Source of the DNA: Bacteriovoracaceae bacterium UBA4573
GTDB taxonomy: Bacteria > Bdellovibrionota > UBA1018 > UBA923
Length of the DNA stretch: 6,618 nt
Assembly: GCA_002387735.1 (NCBI GenBank)
Contig: DGKJ01000110.1
Coordinates: 1-6,618, forward strand
Reading direction: 5' to 3'
The translations under genes were made by a program, and so were the position numbers. Shown here in pieces: positions 1 to 5,584 of this stretch (the first letter of the stretch is position 1; the number at the start of each line of letters is the position of its first letter). A model generated the notes under the pieces. That model saw only the letters and a list, made by a program, of their open reading frames with translations. It ran no database searches and had not been told where the DNA came from.

Positions 1-1
1 A

Positions 2-598
2 CTAGGTAGTGAGTTGATTTTCGTTACGGGTGGTTTAGGGCCAACGACCGACGATTTCACCCGAGATGTTGTGGCAGCGTGGGCGGGACTTCCGCTTTAT
101 TTTGATGATTCGGCGTGGGCTCGTCTAATTAAAAAACTGGAACTTAGAGGTCGCGTTGCATCCAACAGTCAAAAACAGCAATGTTCCTTTCCGCAAGGCG
201 CCATGATCTTAGAAAACCCGAAAGGGACAGCCGAGGCTTTTTTTTTACGAGTGCGTGATCGTCGGGTGTGGGTGCTCCCTGGGCCACCGTTGGAAATCGA
301 GGCAATTTGGGACGCCGGGGTGCGAAAGATGATCGAGCAATTGATCCCCGATGGGCCAAAGTACGAGTTACTTTCCTGGATTTGCAAAGACAAGGCAGAA
401 TCCGAAATTGGTGATCTCGTTGAATCGATAGTTCGCGGTACTGGGCTTCGAACCGGCTATCGCTGCTTTAAGCCCTATGTTGAAGTAAAGATTTGGTGTC
501 TTCGTTCAGACCTGCCTAAACATTCTGCACAATTCGACCGCATAAATGACGCTCTAAAGAATTGGCTCGACCCTAAACCGACCACTTCTTCCGATTAA
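2..598 (+). CDS. CinA-like protein (MoCF + KH domains, no amidase domain), 5'-partial
   Basis: The reading frame is open from the first bases of the window, so the start lies to the left; 198 residues are visible. Counting from the first full codon, residues 9-21 carry the MoCF/MoaB-like signature TGGLGPTTDDFTR, which binds the nucleotide or pterin-type ligand in this fold. Further on come NSQKQQ, the FPQGA...NPKGTAEAF stretch and VLPGPPLEIEAIW, all typical of the CinA N-terminal family (COG1058). The last ~75 residues, including KAESEIGDLVE and a GYR...VEVKIW strand, fit the small KH-type domain that follows in CinA. The protein then stops, so the C-terminal PncC nicotinamide-nucleotide amidase domain of full CinA (about 410 residues) is absent. 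Some COG1058 members hydrolyse ADP-ribose in pyridine-nucleotide recycling; the substrate here is inferred only from the family. It converges on the lipoprotein gene, with 70 bases between the stops. Confidence 0.88.
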   Translation, partial: LGSELIFVTGGLGPTTDDFTRDVVAAWAGLPLYFDDSAWARLIKKLELRGRVASNSQKQQCSFPQGAMILENPKGTAEAFFLRVRDRRVWVLPGPPLEIEAIWDAGVRKMIEQLIPDGPKYELLSWICKDKAESEIGDLVESIVRGTGLRTGYRCFKPYVEVKIWCLRSDLPKHSAQFDRINDALKNWLDPKPTTSSD

Positions 599-605
599 AC
601 AAAAA

Positions 606-630
606 AGCCGCGGGCTATTAACCCGCGGCT
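606..630 (-). terminator. Intrinsic terminator of the lipoprotein gene
   Basis: A perfect 9-bp inverted repeat (agccgcggg at 606-614, cccgcggct at 622-630) encloses a 7-base loop. Read on the minus strand, the G+C-rich stem is followed directly by TTTTTTGTTT (606 down to 597), the classical rho-independent arrangement, 38 bases beyond the lipoprotein stop codon. On the plus strand the stem follows the CinA-like stop by 7 bases, but ctctagatattg comes next with no U-run, so termination in that direction would be weak at best. The U-tract overlaps the last bases of the converging gene. Confidence 0.9.
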
Positions 631-668
631 CTCTAGATATTGTCGAACTAGTTCTTTATAGCGATCAA

Positions 669-3074
669 TTACTTAGCACGCTTCTGAGGGCAAACATAAT
701 TGCCATCGGAAGGCGGAAGTACCGGTTCACCAGGGAGAACCTCTCCATCGTCGTCAAACGCTGGAAACAGTGTGCCCACGGTGAGTTTACGATCGTAATT
801 GTCGTCGACGTGTTTAGGTTCTACGTAAACTTTTTTCTTACGTACCTCGCCGCACTTGAAAAACGGATGTTCACTGCCAGAGTTTTTGTACAGAGTGCCT
901 CTAATCGTGAGCGCTTTGATCTCTGCGTTGGCATCTTTAGAAACGTTTGGACGATATTTCATCTCAATACGCTCTGGTTTAAAGAGCTCACGTTTAGTGG
1001 CTTCGCCACCGTACTCGAGCTCTTCACGTGACTGCCAGTAGCTACGACTGTAAATAAACGTAGTAGAAGAGATATCACGAGTGAACGTTAATCGTTCAAC
1101 CTCTTTGGAATCTTTTACCACGGCATTTGAGTCACAAAGCAGTTCAGTGTCTTTTTCTTTTTTCTTGGCGTACAGACGGATTTCTTTCAGATAGCGTTCA
1201 GCCGAATTTGGTTTTTTTGTCTTGTAAACGCTTTCTTTGAGATCCTTCATGGCGTCCAAGAAGTATGGAAGGTTTGCGTAAGGCATCAAATAAACCTCAT
1301 CGACCTTTTTCACATCTTCAACTTCCGTAGCCGTTTTCAAGTTGGTAAATTTTCCAAACAGCGACGGCTTGTACTTAGTTGGTCCTTCCCAGAAAAGTGG
1401 GGACTGGCCCTCTTTGCCCGGAATCATGAAATCTTTAGTACAATAAATCGGAGAAATGCGACTCAAGACAACATGTACTCGTCGCTTTCCTGTTTCACCG
1501 ATCTCATCGTAACTGGATTTTTGAGGTTCAGTAATCTTAGTGCGAACGTGAAACTCAATATATGCAGGGTAGAACACTGCAGATTTGGTTTTCGGAAAAT
1601 TGCCCTGAAATTTTTCGTTGATGTAAACTTCTTCCTCTGCTCGAGTCATGCGAACGAGCTCGGCTTTAGCATCAACTACTTCTTCTAGTTTCTTTTCCGC
1701 TTCTTCAGCTTTCTTTTGCGCGTCTTCAGCTTTTGCGGTTTGCTCAGTTAGTACTGTTCCGTATTGTTCTTCCAGTTCTTTTTTTGCTTTCTCTACCGCT
1801 GCGGCGATTTGATCTTCAGTCGCTTTTTTAGCAGCCACCGCTTGCGCGTGTTGAGAATCCAACGCCGCATTTTCATTCAAAGCGGCAAGTAAAACATCTT
1901 CAACTTGTTGAACTAACTCGTCGTTGGCTTGTTTGCTAGCTTTAGCCAGGGCTTCTTCTTCACCCTTTAATGCACCTTCTACGAGCTTCACAGTTTCATT
2001 GTAAGGGAGGTGGGAAATTTTAACGGTGTACATTCCCCAAACGTTGCCCTTACTAACTTCACTGGCTGGAGCGTTTACGTAACAACGAATATTTGAATAG
2101 GCTTTTCCGCGGCGAACTTTTCCGGGACTAGCTGCGGCGCCGAGAATAGTAGTCCATTTGTCTGTTTCTACAGAAACAGATTTGTCGGAGCGCAATTCTT
2201 TACATACCAAGGCGTATGCATTTTCGCCCTTCATTGGAAACTTACCTTTTACGAGATTTTTAGGCAGTCCTTCGGCTTGAACCGAATACTTCGCTTGTTT
2301 CTTTTTAGCGTTACCTACTTTGACTTCCCCGCCAATTTCGTCAATGGTTACTGCGTCGTAAGGAAGAAATCGAAAACCTTCGGCATAGGTCAGACGATCG
2401 GTGTTTCCGTCAACATCGAATGCAAATCCGCCTTCGCTATTGGGCAACACTTGAAGTGTGTAAACCTTTGCGAAAGATTCTTTCTTCAAAAGGTCCAAAG
2501 CTGCGAAGTAGGCATCTTGGTCTGCTTGAGGCGACTGACTAGAAAGGTTTTTGTTAGTGAAAGCACGAAGCGCTTCAGATAGCTCTTTGTGTTTGCTGTC
2601 TTTTAAAGCCGTATAGTCGAAGGCCTTCTTTTGAAAGGTGTACTGAACACCTAAGATGTGACGTTCTGCAGTGCCCGACAGATTTTGACATTGAATAGTT
2701 ACATCAGAACTGTCGATCAAAAATTCTACGGTGTACTGGTTTATTTGGCCCATGTAACCAGTGTTAGTAGAGCAGGAAATAAAATCTTCGGTGATGACCG
2801 TAACTTGAACTGGAAGCCCGTCGATGCCCTTAAAGATCGTTACCGGTTTGTTCGACTCCGGATAGGCCCCGTTGTAAAGGTTGAAACGTTTATTCAATGT
2901 GACCGCTTCTTCATTCGAAGCAATTGACCGACCTTTTTTGGCTTTCAAAGCTGAAGGCATTTCGCCGTTGACCTTGTAGAGCGTTTGTCCCAGATCCCGC
3001 CCGGCGTGGCTGCAAGCAAAAAGCCCGACCACAGCAAGCGTTCCGACGATCGTCAATTTTCGGTTCGATTTCAT
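669..3074 (-). CDS. Large predicted outer-membrane lipoprotein with central coiled coil, function unknown
   Basis: I do not recognise this 801-residue family. The N-terminus has a charged start (MKSNRK), a hydrophobic stretch (residues 7-20) and the lipobox LFAC, with Cys21 as the predicted lipidated residue. Ser22 follows, not Asp, which favours outer-membrane sorting by the E. coli rule. Residues ~362-485 are rich in Glu, Lys, Ala and Gln without prolines and should form a long coiled coil. On each side lie domains with many alternating polar and hydrophobic strands (about 60-360 and 495-801). The eight cysteines after Cys21 (101, 129, 291, 331, 545, 647, 741, 795) fall four on each side of the coiled coil, suggesting disulfides in the periplasm or at the surface. 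The ATG at 3074 has a GGAG site (3080-3083) 5 bases upstream. The gene appears monocistronic, with its own terminator at 606-630. A structural envelope role is only a guess; no catalytic motif is visible. Confidence 0.85.
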   Translation of the reverse strand: MKSNRKLTIVGTLAVVGLFACSHAGRDLGQTLYKVNGEMPSALKAKKGRSIASNEEAVTLNKRFNLYNGAYPESNKPVTIFKGIDGLPVQVTVITEDFISCSTNTGYMGQINQYTVEFLIDSSDVTIQCQNLSGTAERHILGVQYTFQKKAFDYTALKDSKHKELSEALRAFTNKNLSSQSPQADQDAYFAALDLLKKESFAKVYTLQVLPNSEGGFAFDVDGNTDRLTYAEGFRFLPYDAVTIDEIGGEVKVGNAKKKQAKYSVQAEGLPKNLVKGKFPMKGENAYALVCKELRSDKSVSVETDKWTTILGAAASPGKVRRGKAYSNIRCYVNAPASEVSKGNVWGMYTVKISHLPYNETVKLVEGALKGEEEALAKASKQANDELVQQVEDVLLAALNENAALDSQHAQAVAAKKATEDQIAAAVEKAKKELEEQYGTVLTEQTAKAEDAQKKAEEAEKKLEEVVDAKAELVRMTRAEEEVYINEKFQGNFPKTKSAVFYPAYIEFHVRTKITEPQKSSYDEIGETGKRRVHVVLSRISPIYCTKDFMIPGKEGQSPLFWEGPTKYKPSLFGKFTNLKTATEVEDVKKVDEVYLMPYANLPYFLDAMKDLKESVYKTKKPNSAERYLKEIRLYAKKKEKDTELLCDSNAVVKDSKEVERLTFTRDISSTTFIYSRSYWQSREELEYGGEATKRELFKPERIEMKYRPNVSKDANAEIKALTIRGTLYKNSGSEHPFFKCGEVRKKKVYVEPKHVDDNYDRKLTVGTLFPAFDDDGEVLPGEPVLPPSDGNYVCPQKRAK

Positions 3075-3079
3075 AGCAT

Positions 3080-3083
3080 CTCC
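3080..3083 (-). promoter_or_regulatory. Ribosome-binding site of the lipoprotein gene
   Basis: On the minus strand the sequence reads GGAG, then five bases (ATGCT), then ATG. The spacing supports the ATG at 3074, which is also the start that gives a complete signal peptide and lipobox. Confidence 0.75.
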
Positions 3084-3089
3084 ATTTTA

Positions 3090-3109
3090 AAACTTACGGC
3101 CATAAGTTT
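3090..3109. repeat. 7-bp inverted repeat in the lipoprotein leader
   Basis: aaactta (3090-3096) and taagttt (3103-3109) are perfectly complementary arms around cggcca. The repeat lies 6 bases upstream of the lipoprotein ribosome-binding site. The heptamer ttacggc also occurs twice here as a direct repeat (3094-3100 and 3108-3114), and a looser inverted pair ggcaaa/tttgcc lies at 3112-3117 and 3134-3139. This could be an operator or a leader hairpin; in A+T-rich DNA such repeats also arise by chance. Confidence 0.35.
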
Positions 3110-3214
3110 ACGGCAAAAACTAACAAATGAATCTTTGCCTCTAGGGACTTATCGGCGATCCTCAAAAAAAACTTTAAGGAAAAATATTTGCGTAATTCCA
3201 GTAGCTTAACTAAT

Positions 3215-3263
3215 TTGACTCGTCGTGTTGTATCATTTAGTTCCCCGGGGATTCAATTATAAA
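3215..3263 (+). promoter_or_regulatory. Candidate promoter elements for the permease gene (weak)
   Basis: Three hexamers resemble sigma-70 elements: ttgact (3215-3220, -35-like), tatcat (3231-3236, five of six -10 matches) and tataaa (3258-3263, -10-like). No pair has the normal 16-18 base spacing, so I cannot assign a single promoter. A start from tatcat would begin the transcript near 3243, at the left arm of the inverted repeat. A start from tataaa would begin near 3270 and leave a leader of about 23 bases. Confidence 0.25.
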
Positions 3264-3289
3264 CTAGCGACCTTTTGAGCGGGGAATTA
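3238..3289 (+). promoter_or_regulatory. Inverted repeat that could sequester the permease ribosome-binding site
   Basis: tagttccccg (3238-3247) pairs with cggggaatta (3280-3289): nine Watson-Crick pairs plus one G-U, around a 32-base loop. The right arm contains gggga, the best Shine-Dalgarno candidate for the TTG start at 3293. If both arms are in the mRNA, the hairpin would mask the ribosome-binding site. If transcription starts inside the loop, the repeat could instead be a DNA operator. No known riboswitch consensus was recognised in the loop. Confidence 0.35.
3281..3285 (+). promoter_or_regulatory. Ribosome-binding site deciding the permease TTG start
   Basis: gggga lies 7 bases before TTG 3293 and 19 before ATG 3305, so it supports the TTG. 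It sits inside the right arm of the inverted repeat described at 3238-3289. Confidence 0.5.
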
Positions 3290-3292
3290 TCC

Positions 3293-4594
3293 TTGAAATC
3301 ATTCATGAAATTAAAAAAAACTGACCAAATAGACATAAAAAAAGAGGCTCTAGCGGGAATTACCACCTTTTTTACTATGGCCTACATTATAGTGGTGAAT
3401 CCTGCCATCTTAGCGACTCCAGGAACCGGCATGGAATTCAACGGGGTACTTACAGCCACCGTATTATTAGCCTTTTCAATGACGCTGTTCATGGGCTTGT
3501 ACGCCAAATTGCCCTACGGAGTGGCTCCGGGAATGGGGATTAACGCGTTTTTCACCTACAGCGTTGTGCTAGGCAAAAACGTACCGTGGCAGACTGCGCT
3601 GGGGGCCGTGTTTTGGTCTGGTGTGTTGTTTGTATTAATTTCTGCAACGCCATTACGCGAAGGAATTGCCAAGGCCATTCCCCCCAATCTTCGGACTGCA
3701 GCAGCTGCTGGAATAGGCTTATTCCTTACGTTCATTGGTTTTAAGAACGCTGGCATCGTGGCGAGCGACTCCGAAACATTCGTGCGATTCGGAGGACTCT
3801 CGTTTTCGCTTCTAGTTTGTATGGCGGGAATAGCGTTAGCTTTGTTTTTGATGACGCGTAAATCTCCGTTAGCATTTTTGGCCGGCATAGGTGGTTCCAC
3901 GATTCTAGCGTGGTTTTGTGGCGACGTGAAAGTACCGCAAGATCTTTTTGCGTGGCCAGATTTTTCAACCGTATTTATGAAACTCGACCTCTGGGGTTCT
4001 CTGAAGCTCGCTATGCTTCCGACAATTCTTTCTTTTTTTGCGACCGATCTATTCGATTCGATTTCAACTTTCGTGGGCGTTTCACAAGCGACAGGTCTGA
4101 CGGACGATCAGGGTAATCCCAAAAATCTAAAGCAGGGTCTAATCGTGGACAGCTTTGCCACCGCATTTGCGGGCGCGTTCGGTACTTCCTCAGGAACTGC
4201 ATACATCGAAAGTGCCGCTGGAATTGAAATGGGAGGTCGCACCGGATTGACCGCCGTTTTTACTGCACTTTGCTTTTTACCATGTTTTTTTATTGCCCCC
4301 ATTGCAGGGATGGTTCCAGCTTATGCGACGGCTTCGGTACTGATTTTAGTGGGTGCGTTGATGTTTCGTTCTATCACTAAGATTCGTTTTGAACGTCTAG
4401 AAGATTTGGTTCCGTCTTTTCTTACCATTGTCATGATTCCGCTAACCTTCTCGATAACTCAGGGAATACTCTGGGGATTTATTTTACATGTGACCGCCTA
4501 TACGTTGGCCGGAAGAAGCAGAGAAATTAAGGCACAAATGTGGGTGATTGCGGTTTTCGCGATTGGTCTTTTAGTTTTGGATCACTTTTCTTAA
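3293..4594 (+). CDS. AzgA/NCS2-family purine (guanine/hypoxanthine-type) permease
   Basis: A very hydrophobic inner-membrane protein of 433 residues that matches the AzgA-like branch of the NCS2 nucleobase transporters, which import purines by proton symport. Signature stretches, numbered from the chosen start, are GITTFFTMAYIIVVNPAIL in the first membrane segment (about 22-40), APGMGINAFF (78-87), ATDLFDSISTFVG (250-262, Asp255 in the TM8 position), GTSSGTAYIESAAG (297-310, Glu306 in the TM10 position) and GGRTGLTAVF. Asp and Glu at these two places are the usual substrate-site residues. The start is taken as TTG at 3293: gggga (3281-3285) lies 7 bases upstream, and MKSFMKLKK then aligns with the usual FxKLKE-type AzgA beginning. 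An in-frame TTG at 3275 has no ribosome-binding site, and ATG at 3305 would trim the N-terminus. Substrate choice between adenine and hypoxanthine/guanine cannot be read from sequence alone. Its last 24 bases overlap the MetE-like gene tail to tail. Confidence 0.92.
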   Translation: MKSFMKLKKTDQIDIKKEALAGITTFFTMAYIIVVNPAILATPGTGMEFNGVLTATVLLAFSMTLFMGLYAKLPYGVAPGMGINAFFTYSVVLGKNVPWQTALGAVFWSGVLFVLISATPLREGIAKAIPPNLRTAAAAGIGLFLTFIGFKNAGIVASDSETFVRFGGLSFSLLVCMAGIALALFLMTRKSPLAFLAGIGGSTILAWFCGDVKVPQDLFAWPDFSTVFMKLDLWGSLKLAMLPTILSFFATDLFDSISTFVGVSQATGLTDDQGNPKNLKQGLIVDSFATAFAGAFGTSSGTAYIESAAGIEMGGRTGLTAVFTALCFLPCFFIAPIAGMVPAYATASVLILVGALMFRSITKIRFERLEDLVPSFLTIVMIPLTFSITQGILWGFILHVTAYTLAGRSREIKAQMWVIAVFAIGLLVLDHFS

Positions 4595-5584
4595 CAACGT
4601 TGTCTGGTACTCGCGCAACACCGTATAAATGTGTTCACATTCCTGGGCGGCTTTAAATGCGAGCCCACAGGCGGGAGTGAGCAAGGCTTGAGACAGTGCC
4701 CTCGGAGGTAGTTTTCTCAAGATGCCTGCTATTTGATCCGCAGAAGTGGATTCGCTATTTTCATTGGTGGATACGATACCAAGCGAAAGTCTTCGTCCGT
4801 CTGCGACGAATTGATCCAACTCACGGTGATGTTGAGTAAGTCCGTCGAGTGAAAGAGCCACATCCAACGATAAGATATCAAGATCGAGCGACAACACTGC
4901 TTTCCAATCAGTATTACTGCAACAGTGTAATCCGACAGTCGCTCCCATCTTTTTTAATGCTCCAATTAAAAGCCGGAGTTCCCCCAATGCCAAAATATGT
5001 TTTGGGTTCTTAACATCCAGAGCGAAGAGTGCGGGTTCGTCTAAATAAATAATGGTATGCGCACCAGTTTTTTGAATGGTTTCGATCATCGATTGGGCGC
5101 GCAAAGTAACAAGCTTTAAGACTTGAGAGGCTACGTCTGGATTGGCGAATACAGGAGTCTGATCACTCATGCGCAGCGCCCACTGACAAGTAAGAGGGCC
5201 GGCGATTTGTATTTTTACGAGCGGTTGTTTACGCTCGATGATTTCCCAAAGAAAGGGTTTCCAACAGGAGGCGTATTCGGTGGATAACTCAAATGGTTTT
5301 GTAATCCCGTTACGCAAACCTTGATCCAAAAGATCACTAAAAACGTCCTTGCCGGATTTCCAGGCAAGAAGATCAAGAGTAACTGAGCCCTCAGAATCAT
5401 TTACTAACCCCGGCAGCCCATGCAACGCCTGAGGTAACATATACTCATTCGGATTCCGTAGTGGAATTTGTGGAAAGAAAGGAATGTCGAATCGAAAACT
5501 ATATTCAAGTGCCGCATCGACGTTGTGGTGAGGTAAACTTCCAATTCCGCTAATGGGCAGGGCGTCGGAAGTATTCGAAGTCAT
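4571..5584 (-). CDS. MetE-like zinc methyltransferase (short, folate-domain-less methionine synthase family)
   Basis: The 337-residue product belongs to the UROD/MetE-like TIM-barrel group (COG0620-type). The family opening GIGSLPH is at residues 13-19, followed by PFFPQIPLRNPNEYML (35-50), KIQIAGPLT (124-132), IIYLDEPALF (178-187), GLHCCSNTDW (218-227), and LLTPACGL (301-308). His220, Cys222 and Cys306 match the His-x-Cys...Cys zinc ligands that bind the homocysteine thiol in MetE. The fourth MetE ligand is a Glu; the nearest candidate here is Asp241 in LDILSLDV. Classical MetE has about 750 residues; only the catalytic half is present, so the N-terminal half that helps bind folate is missing. 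Its ATG overlaps the metH stop (ATGA) and has GGAG at 5592-5595, 7 bases upstream, implying coupled translation. It probably makes methionine or transfers a related methyl group to a thiol; the methyl donor is unknown and may be a corrinoid protein. No terminator follows. Confidence 0.85.
   Translation of the reverse strand: MTSNTSDALPISGIGSLPHHNVDAALEYSFRFDIPFFPQIPLRNPNEYMLPQALHGLPGLVNDSEGSVTLDLLAWKSGKDVFSDLLDQGLRNGITKPFELSTEYASCWKPFLWEIIERKQPLVKIQIAGPLTCQWALRMSDQTPVFANPDVASQVLKLVTLRAQSMIETIQKTGAHTIIYLDEPALFALDVKNPKHILALGELRLLIGALKKMGATVGLHCCSNTDWKAVLSLDLDILSLDVALSLDGLTQHHRELDQFVADGRRLSLGIVSTNENSESTSADQIAGILRKLPPRALSQALLTPACGLAFKAAQECEHIYTVLREYQTTLLRKVIQN

Larger units (their letters stand above)
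3075..3292. other. Divergent intergenic regulatory region
   Basis: This 218-base stretch separates the divergent starts of the lipoprotein and permease genes, so it must hold promoters for both unless transcription enters from outside. It is A+T-rich, with an A-run at 3165-3172 and the stretch aaaaatattt near 3180. It holds the inverted repeats at 3090-3139, the palindrome tccccgggga (3242-3251) and the long-armed repeat at 3238-3289. I see no convincing small gene, tRNA or known riboswitch in it. Confidence 0.6.

Noticed and set aside
606..630. Efficient bidirectional terminator serving the CinA-like gene
   Set aside because: On the plus strand the stem is followed by ctctagatattg without a U-run; only the minus-strand side has the full signal.
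2277..2927. Plus-strand open frames of 90-100 codons inside the lipoprotein gene
   Set aside because: They lie antisense to a well-supported gene, have no recognisable domain and look like frame shadows.
3275..3292. Upstream TTG at 3275 as the permease start
   Set aside because: No Shine-Dalgarno precedes it, and the extra residues do not fit the usual AzgA N-terminus; the TTG at 3293 has both.
3200..3300. Classical purine riboswitch or preQ1 riboswitch upstream of the permease
   Set aside because: The tataaacta stretch recalls the preQ1-I tail, but its required stem and loop are missing; the conserved purine-aptamer junction bases are also not seen.
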